This document shows positions 32,008 through 41,050 of a stretch of 64,000 nt of DNA, piece by piece. The translations under genes and the position numbers were made by a program. The notes beneath the pieces are model-generated. The model saw only the letters and a program-made list of their open reading frames with translations. It was not told the DNA's origin and did no database searches. The DNA is taken from assembly GCF_004634195.1 (NCBI RefSeq), contig NZ_SKBP01000004.1, positions 124,001 to 188,000 of the forward strand, given 5' to 3'. Numbering within the stretch: the stretch's first letter is position 1; each line of letters begins with the position of its first letter. Origin of the DNA: Flavobacterium salilacus subsp. salilacus. Its GTDB lineage: Bacteria > Bacteroidota > Bacteroidia > Flavobacteriales > Flavobacteriaceae.

Positions 32008-32868
32008 TTAGCTGTTCAAAGCCTCGGCACCACCAACAATCTCAAGGATTTCGTTGGTAATTGCAGCCTGGCGGGCTTTGTTGTAGGTAAGTTTTAACTG
32101 GTTTCTCAGGTCGGTAGCATTATCGGTAGCTTTGTGCATTGCCGTCATACGTGCCCCATGCTCTGAAGCAAAAGAGTCGCGTATGGCTTTATACAACTGT
32201 GTTTTTAACGATAGCGGTATAAGCTGTGCTACAATTTCTTCTTTAGAAGGCTCAAAAATGTAATCAACGTTAGTGTTTACATCAGCACTGTCTAAAGGCG
32301 CTAATGGTAAAAACTGCTCGGTAAGTACCAACTGTGTTGCAGCATTTTTAAAATGATTGTACACCAGCTCTATCCTGTCATACTCACCCGCAACAAACTT
32401 ATCCATAATGCTTTGGGCTATATCGGCAACATTTTCGAATGTAAGGTTGTCAAAAATATCACTTTGGTTTGCTGTAATCGTACAGGTTTTCCTCAGCACA
32501 TCGTTACCTTTTTTACCAATGGTTAAAACATCTACTTGCTTGCCGGCATAGGTTGCCTGCAATACTTTTACCTGTTTGATAACATTGGTGTTAAAGGCTC
32601 CGCACAACCCTCTGTTGGAAGTAATGGCTACAACCAAAACTTTGTTTATCGGGCGTTGCTCGGCAAATGCACCTCCGTTGTCGCCCTCCATAGTGGCACT
32701 CAAGTTTTGCAATAGCTCAGTAAGCTTTTGGCTATAGGGGCGCATTGCCGTTATAGCATCTTGCGCTTTTTTAAGCTTGGCTGCCGATACCATTTTCATC
32801 GCACTCGTAATTTGCATTGTCGATGAAACGGAAGCAATCCTGTTACGTATTTCCTTTAAGTTTGCCAT
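32008..32868 (-). CDS. atpG: ATP synthase F1 subunit gamma
   Basis: The 286-residue central-stalk subunit couples c-ring rotation to catalysis. The N-terminal helix LKEIRNRIASVSSTMQITSA and the C-terminal helix (LRNQLKLTYNKARQAAITNE then ILEIVGGAEAL) form the rotating coiled coil. GLCGAFNTNV is the conserved core. It is the last gene of atpBEFHAG on the minus strand and is separated from atpA by 73 bases containing an unusual inverted-repeat element. A terminator follows. Confidence 0.96.
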   Translation of the reverse strand: MANLKEIRNRIASVSSTMQITSAMKMVSAAKLKKAQDAITAMRPYSQKLTELLQNLSATMEGDNGGAFAEQRPINKVLVVAITSNRGLCGAFNTNVIKQVKVLQATYAGKQVDVLTIGKKGNDVLRKTCTITANQSDIFDNLTFENVADIAQSIMDKFVAGEYDRIELVYNHFKNAATQLVLTEQFLPLAPLDSADVNTNVDYIFEPSKEEIVAQLIPLSLKTQLYKAIRDSFASEHGARMTAMHKATDNATDLRNQLKLTYNKARQAAITNEILEIVGGAEALNS

Positions 32869-32887
32869 TTCTAATTTAAAAATGTAT

Positions 32888-32935
32888 CAATTAGTCAATA
32901 ATATAACAATTGCTACATTGACTAATTGTTATATT
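32888..32935. repeat. interleaved inverted-repeat element between atpA and atpG
   Basis: Two perfect 12-base inverted repeats interlock: CAATTAGTCAAT (32888-32899) with ATTGACTAATTG (32917-32928), and AATATAACAATT (32900-32911) with AATTGTTATATT (32924-32935). The right arms overlap, so only one hairpin can form at a time. The centre, CAATTGCTACATTG (32907-32920), is the exact reverse complement of 5110-5123 beside the four-helix-bundle gene. Confidence 0.88.
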
Positions 32936-32941
32936 AAATAA

Positions 32942-34516
32942 TTAATATTTTGCCGATATTTCTGCTGCTGCTTTTTCAAGCACGTCTGTAAGTTCGTCTG
33001 TAAATTTACCTGCTTTAAGCGCATCCAGAGTGTCTCTGTGTTTTGCGTTAAGGTACTCCAGGTAATCTCTTTCAAACTCTTTTACTTTGCTTACAGGTAC
33101 TTTTTTAAGCAAGTTTTTTGAACCTGCATAAATAATAGCTACCTGATTTTCTACTGTAAACGGGTCGTTAACTGCCTGCTTTAATATCTCAACGTTTCTT
33201 CTTCCTTTTTCAATTACATTTAATGTTGCAGCATCAAGGTCAGAGCCAAACTTAGCGAAAGCTTCAAGCTCACGGAACTGTGCCTGGTCAAGCTTAAGTG
33301 TACCCGCTACTTTTTTCATTGATTTAATCTGAGCGTTACCACCCACACGCGATACCGAGATACCCACGTTAATTGCAGGACGTACACCTGAGTTGAATAA
33401 ATCGGACTCCAGGAATATCTGACCGTCTGTAATCGAAATTACGTTGGTTGGGATATATGCCGAAACGTCACCCGCCTGTGTTTCGATGATAGGAAGCGCC
33501 GTAAGCGATCCGCCACCTTTTACAATTGGTTTTAACGAATCCGGAAGGTCGTTCATGTTCTTCGCAATATCATCATCGGCAATAACTTTAGCCGCACGCT
33601 CTAACAATCTTGAGTGAAGGTAGAAAACGTCCCCTGGGTAAGCCTCACGTCCCGGTGGTCTTCTAAGCAAAAGCGACACCTCACGGTATGCAACCGCCTG
33701 TTTAGACAAATCATCATAGATGATAAGTGCCGGACGACCTGTGTCACGGAAATACTCACCAATTGCAGCACCTGCAAAGGGAGCGTAAACCTGCATCGGG
33801 GCAGGGTCAGAAGCATTTGCAGCAACAATAACGGTATAAGCCATTGCGCCTTTTTCTTCTAATGTTTTTGCAATACCTGCTACTGTAGAAGCTTTTTGCC
33901 CAACAGCAACATATATACAGAATACAGGCTTGCCTGCGTCATAAAATTCTTTTTGGTTCAGGATGGTGTCGATACAAACGGTTGTTTTACCGGTTTGACG
34001 GTCACCAATTACAAGTTCACGCTGACCGCGTCCTACAGGAATCATGGCATCGATAGCTTTAATACCTGTTTGTAACGGCTCGGTTACCGGCTGACGGAAG
34101 ATAACACCCGGTGCTTTACGCTCCAAAGGCATCTCATACAGGTCGCCACCAATAGGACCTTTACCATCTATAGGGTTACCCAGTGTATCTACCACACGTC
34201 CTACTATTTGCTCGCCTGTTTTTAGGGAAGCAATACGCTGTGTTCTTTTTACGGTAGAACCTTCGCTAACGCCAACAGAAGGCCCTAACAATACTACGCC
34301 CACATTGTCTTCTTCAAGGTTCAATACAATACCTTCTAACCCGCTGTCGAATGCTACTAACTCACCATATTGTGCGTTAGATAATCCGTAAACACGGGCA
34401 ATACCGTCACCTACCTGAAGTACTGTTCCTACTTCTTCAAGGGTAGCACCCGATTCAAAACCGGACAATTGTTTCTTTAATATTGCTGAAATTTCAGCAG
34501 GTTTAATTTCTGCCAT
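32942..34516 (-). CDS. atpA: ATP synthase F1 subunit alpha
   Basis: The 524-residue subunit forms the alpha3beta3 head with the beta subunit, which is not encoded in this window. The P-loop is GDRQTGKT (171-178). The alpha-type stretches [40 protein letters not shown] and the terminal [19 protein letters not shown] are present. The arginine finger lies in the [15 protein letters not shown] region. Length is normal. It is 40 bases downstream of atpH. Confidence 0.97.
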   Translation of the reverse strand: MAEIKPAEISAILKKQLSGFESGATLEEVGTVLQVGDGIARVYGLSNAQYGELVAFDSGLEGIVLNLEEDNVGVVLLGPSVGVSEGSTVKRTQRIASLKTGEQIVGRVVDTLGNPIDGKGPIGGDLYEMPLERKAPGVIFRQPVTEPLQTGIKAIDAMIPVGRGQRELVIGDRQTGKTTVCIDTILNQKEFYDAGKPVFCIYVAVGQKASTVAGIAKTLEEKGAMAYTVIVAANASDPAPMQVYAPFAGAAIGEYFRDTGRPALIIYDDLSKQAVAYREVSLLLRRPPGREAYPGDVFYLHSRLLERAAKVIADDDIAKNMNDLPDSLKPIVKGGGSLTALPIIETQAGDVSAYIPTNVISITDGQIFLESDLFNSGVRPAINVGISVSRVGGNAQIKSMKKVAGTLKLDQAQFRELEAFAKFGSDLDAATLNVIEKGRRNVEILKQAVNDPFTVENQVAIIYAGSKNLLKKVPVSKVKEFERDYLEYLNAKHRDTLDALKAGKFTDELTDVLEKAAAEISAKY

Positions 34517-34556
34517 AATAATTGTTTATAATTTAAACACTTACGTGTGGTATATA

Positions 34557-35090
34557 CTAGTTACTAAGTTCTCTTTTTAATGTTGTAAGGCTGTTGGCTA
34601 CAGAGGCATTAAACTGCTTGTCGCCCACTCTTAATATAAATCCGCCTATTATTGCCGGATCTACTATGTTTTGAAGCATCAATTTTTTATCTGAAAGTAT
34701 TTTTGCTTTTTCCAGCACTTTTGCCTCAAGCTCCGGTGTTATAGGGAAAGCTGTTGTTACTACAGCAACTTCTCTGCCGTTTAGCTCGTCAAACTGAATG
34801 CCGTATTGTATTGCAACCTGCTCCAGTATACCGAACCTTTTGTTTTCATGCAGTAGTCTGAATAATCCTTGAGTAATGTTTTGCGAACCCGCAAATACTT
34901 CTTTAAGGGTTGATTCTTTAACCTCTGCTTTTATAGTAGGGCTGGCTATAAAATCGCATAGCTCTTGGTTTTCTTTTAGCGTATTTGCAATTTGGCTCAT
35001 ATCGCCGTTCACCTGCTCTGCATTGCCTGCTGCATGTGCCATTTCGAGTATTGCCTTTGCATAACGTATTGCGGCTCTTGAACCTGTCAT
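34557..35090 (-). CDS. atpH: ATP synthase F1 subunit delta
   Basis: The 177-residue subunit links the peripheral stalk to the top of F1. Pattern: SRAAIRYAKAILEMAHAAGN at the N-terminus, LRLLHENKRFG-like helix (LFRLLHENKRFGILEQVA) and the C-terminal PAIIGGFILRVGDKQFNASV conserved in delta/OSCP. It starts 7 bases after atpF and precedes atpA by 40 bases. Confidence 0.95.
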   Translation of the reverse strand: MTGSRAAIRYAKAILEMAHAAGNAEQVNGDMSQIANTLKENQELCDFIASPTIKAEVKESTLKEVFAGSQNITQGLFRLLHENKRFGILEQVAIQYGIQFDELNGREVAVVTTAFPITPELEAKVLEKAKILSDKKLMLQNIVDPAIIGGFILRVGDKQFNASVANSLTTLKRELSN

Positions 35091-35097
35091 AACCGTA

Positions 35098-35598
35098 TTA
35101 GTTTAATTTTACATCATCAAGCATTTTCTCTACCAGGTTGGTTTGAGCTGCTGAGTCAGATAGTTGGGTTTTAAGGATTTTTTCGGCAATCTCTACTGAT
35201 AGTGTAGATACTTGATTTTTAAGCTCAGCCATAGCAGCATTTTTCTCGCTCTCTATAGAAGCTTTTGCCTGCTCAATCATTTTTTCGCCTTGTAGCTGCG
35301 CTTCGGTCTTAGCATCAACTATCATTTTCTCTTTTATCTCTCTTGCCTCTTTTATCATGGCATCTCTTTCGGCTCTTGCCTCTTGCAGTATCCTTTGGTT
35401 ATCTGCCTGTAGGTTTTGCATTTCTTTGCGTGCAGCCTCAGCAGCAGCAAGTGCACCGGCAATACCGGCTTCTCTTTCGGTAATTGCTGTCATTATAGGT
35501 TTCCATGCAAATTTTACAAGAAGTAATACCAGCACTACAAAAATTATTGCCTGCCAGAAAAATAATCCGAATGAAAAATCATTTACTAACTTTTCCAT
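35098..35598 (-). CDS. atpF: ATP synthase Fo subunit b
   Basis: The 166-residue peripheral-stalk subunit has an N-terminal membrane helix (FSFGLFFWQAIIFVVLVLLL, about 8-27) and a long charged helix rich in Ala, Glu and Lys (about 30-140) that dimerises and binds delta. FAWKPIM after the helix is typical. It lies 93 bases downstream of atpE. Confidence 0.95.
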   Translation of the reverse strand: MEKLVNDFSFGLFFWQAIIFVVLVLLLVKFAWKPIMTAITEREAGIAGALAAAEAARKEMQNLQADNQRILQEARAERDAMIKEAREIKEKMIVDAKTEAQLQGEKMIEQAKASIESEKNAAMAELKNQVSTLSVEIAEKILKTQLSDSAAQTNLVEKMLDDVKLN

Positions 35599-35691
35599 TA
35601 TATCTTAAGTATAAATAGTTCTTTAATTAAATCAATTTGTCAAAAACAACACCTGCAGCCAACCGCTGCAGGCAGTGTCTTATTCTTTTTA

Positions 35692-35895
<204 letters not shown>

Positions 35896-35920
35896 TTAAA
35901 TTAATTAAAAGTATTACGTT

Positions 35921-37093
35921 TTATATTATTATCGGTTCTTCCTCTGTATGGGCGTCATGGTCTTCTTCATGATGATGTTCCTGTACTGCCATACCGATGA
36001 ACAGTGAAGACAGCATGGTGAATACAAACGCCTGAAGAAAGGCAACCAGGATTTCTATAATAGAGATGAACAATGTTAACCCAAAGAATGATGGACCGGC
36101 GATCCAGTTTTTAAACACAAATATTAAACCTATAAGGCTCATTACCACAATGTGTCCTGCCGAAATATTGGCATAAAGACGTATCATCAATGCAAATGGC
36201 TTTGTAAGTGTACCCAGTATTTCGATTGGTATTAATGCTATTTTCATTAATACAGGTACATCGGGCATCCAAAAGATGTGTTTCCAGTAATCTTTATTAG
36301 CACTAAATTGTGTGATAAAGTAGGTTATAAGTGCAAGACAAGCCGTAATAGCAATATTACCTGTTACATTTATACCCAGCGGTGTAAGCCCAAAAAGGTT
36401 AAGGATAAGGATAAAGAAAAATACTGTAAGCAGGTAACCCATAAACTTTCTGTATTTGTCTTTTCCAATGTTAGGTATTGCCACCTCATCGCGAATGAAT
36501 AGTACAAGAGGCTCTAATATTCTGCCCATACCTGTTGGTATTGGTCCTTTTTTGTATGATTTTGCAAGACCCGTAAACAACAGGAACATTATTAATGCTG
36601 TTATAAGCATAGCCATCACATTTTTAGTGATAGACATATCTAAAGGCATTGCGTTTGTTGGGTGATGATGCTCGTCAAAGGTTAAAGTACCTTGGGCATC
36701 TGTTTTATATATTTTATCGTGGTAAAGCGCATAGTGTTCTCCTCCGGCTTCAACAATTTTTTCCCCATGTTCAAATTCCGATGCAGAGAAAAATTTAACA
36801 CCGTTATCTATTAAGATTACAGGAAGTGAAAAACCATAATGTTTACCCGTCTCTTCATCAGAGAAAAAAATGAAATCATGAGAGTCCTGAAGGTGATGGT
36901 TTATAAATGCTTTGATTTGTGATTTTTTATCCGCCGGCTCATGCGTTTCTGAATGAGCGTTTTCTGCAGCATGAGCTTCAGTTTCGGGATGTCCCGACTG
37001 GGTCTCATCAGAGACGTTGGCGGTGCAAAGCAAAGGAAATACAGCAAAGAGGGCTGTTATTGTATTCTTAATTAATTTTGTGGAAAACACCAT
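35921..37093 (-). CDS. atpB: ATP synthase Fo subunit a with long histidine-rich N-terminal extension
   Basis: The 390-residue subunit carries the ion half-channels. The essential arginine is Arg305 in KPFALMIRLYANISAGHIV. About 150 residues precede the first core membrane helix: a probable signal peptide (1-25), then a His/Glu-rich domain with roughly 14 histidines, including HHH at 142-144. The C-terminus is again His/Asp/Glu-rich (EHHHEEDHDAH, 372-382). Extended N-termini are known in Bacteroidota AtpB, but the histidine density at both ends is notable. It is the first gene of atpBEFHAG and has a well-formed promoter. Confidence 0.94.
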   Translation of the reverse strand: MVFSTKLIKNTITALFAVFPLLCTANVSDETQSGHPETEAHAAENAHSETHEPADKKSQIKAFINHHLQDSHDFIFFSDEETGKHYGFSLPVILIDNGVKFFSASEFEHGEKIVEAGGEHYALYHDKIYKTDAQGTLTFDEHHHPTNAMPLDMSITKNVMAMLITALIMFLLFTGLAKSYKKGPIPTGMGRILEPLVLFIRDEVAIPNIGKDKYRKFMGYLLTVFFFILILNLFGLTPLGINVTGNIAITACLALITYFITQFSANKDYWKHIFWMPDVPVLMKIALIPIEILGTLTKPFALMIRLYANISAGHIVVMSLIGLIFVFKNWIAGPSFFGLTLFISIIEILVAFLQAFVFTMLSSLFIGMAVQEHHHEEDHDAHTEEEPIII

Positions 37094-37133
37094 CTTATTA
37101 AATATCTTAATTTTACAGTCCTAAAATTTTGTG

Positions 37134-37162
37134 CAAAGGTACATTTTTAATTAATATTCCAA
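37134..37162 (-). promoter_or_regulatory. promoter of the atpBEFHAG operon
   Basis: On the minus strand TTG (37162-37160), 18 bases, then TACCTTTG (37141-37134). This is a textbook Bacteroidota -33/-7 pair. It lies in the 119-base gap before atpB, showing that atpB can be transcribed independently of the upstream atpZ group. Confidence 0.75.
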
Positions 37163-37212
37163 GATGATTGGATAAAAATTTTTAAGATAATTTCAGCCGT
37201 ATTAAATGTTTG

Positions 37213-37602
37213 TTACTTATTGTTTAATAAACGTGCTGTATAATAGGCCTCTATTGCCAAAAACAAAATAAACACTATAAAAAAGTTTATTTTCTCTGTT
37301 GGGTCATCAATCGTTTTCGCCAGTATTGGTCTTGCAAAAAGATAACTAAGCCCCATCTTGGCTGATGTTAAAAAAAGGAAGATATACCCCAACTGTTCGT
37401 TTCTTTTTTTTCCTATTATAACAAGAACTCCTAAAATTATAATGGTAAAAACAAAGAAAAAGAGATATACTACGGGCAGTGTGTAGATAAAATTTTTCGC
37501 GGCACCCTCAAGTCCGGGTAACCTATAAATAAACAAGTTGGCAACCAGCAAAACAACTGCTATAATAGCGGTAACAATAAAAATACCTATATGCTTTTTC
37601 AT
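37213..37602 (-). CDS. small four-helix membrane protein next to ATP synthase genes (AtpI-like position, DUF6168-like)
   Basis: The 129-residue protein has four predicted membrane spans (about 5-27, 39-62, 70-90 and 105-123). It occupies the position of AtpI-type accessory proteins, between atpZ and atpB, and resembles the flavobacterial family DUF6168. A role in c-ring assembly is plausible from context only. It starts 2 bases after the atpZ stop, so it is co-translated with atpZ. Confidence 0.75.
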   Translation of the reverse strand: MKKHIGIFIVTAIIAVVLLVANLFIYRLPGLEGAAKNFIYTLPVVYLFFFVFTIIILGVLVIIGKKRNEQLGYIFLFLTSAKMGLSYLFARPILAKTIDDPTEKINFFIVFILFLAIEAYYTARLLNNK

Positions 37603-37604
37603 AA

Positions 37605-37826
37605 CTATTTATTCAGGTCGTTTACCTGCCTTATCACATTGTATAAAGCGATAAAAACACCCAAAAGTGTAAAAATTATAAGATTTGTGTTTTTTGTATT
37701 AAGATACCTCTCATCGAGCCAACCGCCAAACCAGGAAAATAAAAAAATTATTATCCCCATTTGCAGTGGTATATTGATGAGCGCAATCCACTTATTGCGG
37801 TTGTTATTATCCCGCTTGCTGCTCAC
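37605..37826 (-). CDS. atpZ: AtpZ/AtpI family protein
   Basis: The 73-residue protein has two membrane helices (about 13-32 and 46-64) with the family motif SWFGGWLDERYLNTKN between them. AtpZ/AtpI proteins help assemble the ATP synthase c-ring or supply Mg2+ to it. Its first 20 bases overlap the 3' end of the bactofilin gene, and the 129-residue membrane protein follows directly. Confidence 0.88.
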   Translation of the reverse strand: MSSKRDNNNRNKWIALINIPLQMGIIIFLFSWFGGWLDERYLNTKNTNLIIFTLLGVFIALYNVIRQVNDLNK

Positions 37827-38205
37827 TTACTTTAGTTATTTGTTTTACTCCGTTTTTCATAGAACACGTTGCTGTAAAGGAAGCTCCCGGCTCTACAGAA
37901 AGTTTGCCTGTTATAACTTCGCCTACAATGCTGGCACTCGATTTAAGGCTAAGCAACTCCTCTACCTCCATCTTTCCTTTAAACTTACCTTCTATATCAG
38001 CATTTTTACACTTAATGTCACCTATTACTTTACCGCTTGGTCCTATTACTATTTTTCCGCTTGAAATAAAGTTTCCTTCAAGCTCACCGTCAAGCCTGAA
38101 ATCGGCTTGTGATGTAATGTCGCCTTTTATTATAGTTCCTTCTACTATCCGGTTGGTTTTCCCTAAATCGGGACTTCCTGCTTTGGGTGATTTTTTGTCA
38201 AACAT
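37807..38205 (-). CDS. bactofilin (polymer-forming cytoskeletal protein)
   Basis: The 132-residue bactofilin assembles into filaments without nucleotide. The core is a right-handed beta-helix with repeating units (IVEGTIIKGDITSQADFRLD then GELEGNFISSGKIVIGPSGK; IKCKNADIEGKFKGKMEVEE). The N-terminal tail (MFDKKSPKAGSPDLGK) could contact the membrane. Bactofilins organise peptidoglycan synthesis and cell shape. It is located between sprE and atpZ on the same strand. Confidence 0.92.
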   Translation of the reverse strand: MFDKKSPKAGSPDLGKTNRIVEGTIIKGDITSQADFRLDGELEGNFISSGKIVIGPSGKVIGDIKCKNADIEGKFKGKMEVEELLSLKSSASIVGEVITGKLSVEPGASFTATCSMKNGVKQITKVSEQQAG

Positions 38206-38241
38206 TTTTTAAGTATGTGTATGTGATTATGAATTGTGCTT

Positions 38242-40899
38242 TTATTTTACGGCTGAATATTCAGTAAAATTCTTTTTAATCTGAACCACTTTGTAATCTT
38301 CGCTTGATATAATAATCGGTGTCTCGGCTATTTTATACTTCTTATAGTCTTTTAGTACCGACACCGCATCCTCTGCCGCCAGTTTACTGCTGAAACCGTG
38401 TATTACTAAAAAGTCAGACCCTGTTGTATATATATCCTGAGACAGTGTGATATTGTTATTAAGCCCCTCTTTCATATACTTCTGTATTTTCTCTGTAAGC
38501 GGTTTTATTTTCGGATCGTTAGGATTGTCAAATTTAAATACTATCTTCCATGACATAGCGGGTTCGCCAAAAGCGAGTTTTTCCAATGCGGGTATATCCG
38601 TTTTCAATATAACCTCCGCTTTTTTACCCTCTTCGCTGTTGGGGTAGTTAAGGGCAACAAAGTTTAATGTCTTTTTATACTCCTCTACTCCTTCCAGCCT
38701 TCCGTCAATACCGGCTTTCAATAATTCGAATTTAGAAACAATAGGCTCTCCAGTATAGCGATCTATATACTCCCTGACCAATGCGTCTGATTCCCTTATT
38801 TCACCATTTTCATATTTTTTAAATAAGGTTGCATATACTGCTTCGGGGCTTTGGTTGTCCTCAGCGTCAAGCGTAGGATTTCTTATAATCTCTGCATATC
38901 GGCTGTCCGGATACTCCGCAAGTATTTGCTGTTTGTACAGCTCTGCCCTTTCAGGATTTATAATTTGGTATATTTTGTATAAATTATATTTTGACGGCAG
39001 TACCAAACGCTCTTCAGGGTTATTTTGTAATAATTTTTCCAACTTGTCGGCAGCACGCTGATATTCTTTAAACTTCTCCTTATATATAGTACCAAGCTGG
39101 TAGTAGGCAAAATTGCGCTCTTTGGCAAGGCTGTCTAATACTTTTTGCGAGGTGGGCAATTGAGTAATGTAAAACTCCGGTGTAAAGCGAGGGTCAAGCT
39201 CATCTTCATTTTTGCTTTCTACACTCAGGCTGTCCGCATCTGCCCCTTGTTCCGCAGCAACGTTTCTCAAATCCGATGCCCAGCGCCAGTTATCCGCAAG
39301 CGGGCGTTTGCCCCATCTTCTGGCAAATTCCAATTTACCATAAGATACGGTGGAAGGGGTGTAAAAGTAAAATTTACCGGGTGTAGCACCACTGCCGAGC
39401 TGACCGGGGGCGTTTATTGAGCCACTCTGATTGAGTGGGTTTTTTACTTTTTCTTTAGAAATTGAAGGGTCAAATTTCATTGGGCTATCTGAGCCAAGCG
39501 CAGGTTGCATTGGCTGTATAGCTCCTGATGCTGCCATGTTTTCCTGTCTCCTTGCTTCTTTTTCAAGTCTTTCACGCTCTGCAGCTTCTTTTTCTTTCAG
39601 TATTTCTATATAATCCTGATAGTATTCCTTTTTAGCTTCATCTGATAATGAAACAACGTGCAATATGCTGTCATTAACTCTGGCTATGGCTTCATATTTT
39701 ATAACGTCTTCAAGATTATCTCTTTTCTTTTTAATGTTTTTAAACTCGCGCGACCGCTTGTCTAAATACACCATTGTACTGTCATAATACAGCCCTGCAA
39801 CAGGATATTTTGCCTTTTCAAAATTTATTTCGGCAATGTTGCGGTAGTTGGATGCTTTCAGGTAGGGGTCTTTCGAGTCTGTTTTGGCACGAAGCGATTT
39901 GTTGTAGTACTTCACCGCGTTTTCATCGAGGTTTTGCTTATCATAAAATAATCCTACCTGATGGTTTATAACATCAAGGTAAGGACGGTTCTCTCTGTCT
40001 TTAAGCAAGTCGTTATATTTTTCCATAAATACCAGCGTGTCGCCGTTTTTATAGTCAAACTGGGCTGCCTGCTGGGCATGTGCCTGTATTACATAACGTC
40101 TTGGCGACTTTCGCTTCATATCTATTACCTGCTGAAAGGCAGCAAATGCGCTGTCAGGATAATTAAGCCTCTGGTAAAGCTGACCTGTTATAAAATAGTA
40201 TCTTGCTCTTTCTTCTTTCTGCGTTGTATATTCGGCTGCTTTTTTAAGCACTACCAAGGCACTGTCCAGGTATTCTGTTTTTATATAAGCCTCGGCAAGT
40301 ATTGCATTGGCATCAGCATATACTTGGTCACTTAATTTAGTTTTACCTTCCAGCAAAAGTTTAAGGTTTTTTATGGCAGTACCTTCACTTTCCAGCCTTA
40401 TATTGGTTTTTGCGCGCCATACTTTGGCTTCGCCAATTTTATCGCTGTTAGGGTATTTGTATAATATGTAATTAAACGCCTCCAGGGCAGGTATGTATCT
40501 GTTATCATAATAGCGTGATTGTCCCAGCAGTAAGTGGGCTTCATCTATTTGCGGATTCTTTTCGCTTCCGCCCATGTACATAGAGTGTTTTTGTATGGCT
40601 TTGGTAGCCTTTTCCTCCGCGCGCTCAAAGTTAGGGTTTCGCTTATCGTTGGGAGTCATCTCCTCTTCGGTAAGCTGCATCCTTTCTACAGGGAGCAGTT
40701 CCCAAAAGTTATCGTTGTAGGTAGTTTTCAGTTCGTTAACTCCGGCATCAAGCGCCAGGTTACCGTTATACAAAACATTATATTCGGTAGTAACCGCATG
40801 GTAGTTGCGGTTAATAAATTTGTTTTTTTTGGTAGAGCAGGCTATTAAAAAACCAACCAAACCAAAAAGAAGAAAATATTTATACGTACTGGTTTTCAA
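38242..40899 (-). CDS. sprE: gliding motility / type IX secretion TPR lipoprotein SprE (PorW)
   Basis: The 885-residue lipoprotein begins MKTSTYKYFLLFGLVGFLIA then Cys21 (lipidation site). It continues with NRNYHAVTTEYNVLYNGNLA and multiple TPR units (YIPALEAFNYILYKYPNSDK), plus a C-terminal SPOR-like segment (GSDFLVIHGFSSKLAAEDAV). SprE/PorW is needed for type IX secretion of gliding adhesins and links outer-membrane PorK/N rings to the secretion machinery. The start codon is TTG at 40899: an in-frame TAA lies just upstream and no ATG fits the signal peptide. An AAAGGA sequence about a dozen bases upstream may help initiation. Confidence 0.87.
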   Translation of the reverse strand: MKTSTYKYFLLFGLVGFLIACSTKKNKFINRNYHAVTTEYNVLYNGNLALDAGVNELKTTYNDNFWELLPVERMQLTEEEMTPNDKRNPNFERAEEKATKAIQKHSMYMGGSEKNPQIDEAHLLLGQSRYYDNRYIPALEAFNYILYKYPNSDKIGEAKVWRAKTNIRLESEGTAIKNLKLLLEGKTKLSDQVYADANAILAEAYIKTEYLDSALVVLKKAAEYTTQKEERARYYFITGQLYQRLNYPDSAFAAFQQVIDMKRKSPRRYVIQAHAQQAAQFDYKNGDTLVFMEKYNDLLKDRENRPYLDVINHQVGLFYDKQNLDENAVKYYNKSLRAKTDSKDPYLKASNYRNIAEINFEKAKYPVAGLYYDSTMVYLDKRSREFKNIKKKRDNLEDVIKYEAIARVNDSILHVVSLSDEAKKEYYQDYIEILKEKEAAERERLEKEARRQENMAASGAIQPMQPALGSDSPMKFDPSISKEKVKNPLNQSGSINAPGQLGSGATPGKFYFYTPSTVSYGKLEFARRWGKRPLADNWRWASDLRNVAAEQGADADSLSVESKNEDELDPRFTPEFYITQLPTSQKVLDSLAKERNFAYYQLGTIYKEKFKEYQRAADKLEKLLQNNPEERLVLPSKYNLYKIYQIINPERAELYKQQILAEYPDSRYAEIIRNPTLDAEDNQSPEAVYATLFKKYENGEIRESDALVREYIDRYTGEPIVSKFELLKAGIDGRLEGVEEYKKTLNFVALNYPNSEEGKKAEVILKTDIPALEKLAFGEPAMSWKIVFKFDNPNDPKIKPLTEKIQKYMKEGLNNNITLSQDIYTTGSDFLVIHGFSSKLAAEDAVSVLKDYKKYKIAETPIIISSEDYKVVQIKKNFTEYSAVK

Positions 40900-41017
40900 A
40901 TGTATAGATTTTTATTCCTTTAACTGTCAAAATTGCTTTTTAGTATAAAAGAGGGGTAAAAATACACTTCTTTTCGTTAAGAGAGAATACTTTTAGGTCA
41001 AAAAATTGAATACAAAA

Positions 41018-41044
41018 AAAATCCCCTCGTTAAAGTAAGGGGAT
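41018..41044 (-). terminator. terminator of the ABC exporter operon
   Basis: Stem ATCCCCT/AGGGGAT (within 41020-41044). On the minus strand it is followed by eight T. It lies just after the ABC ATPase stop at 41051. Confidence 0.87.
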
Positions 41045-41050
41045 AGTACA

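Noticed and set aside
40897-40904. TACATTTG box at the sprE start taken as its promoter
   Set aside because: It overlaps the start codon itself, so transcription would begin inside the signal peptide; treated as chance.
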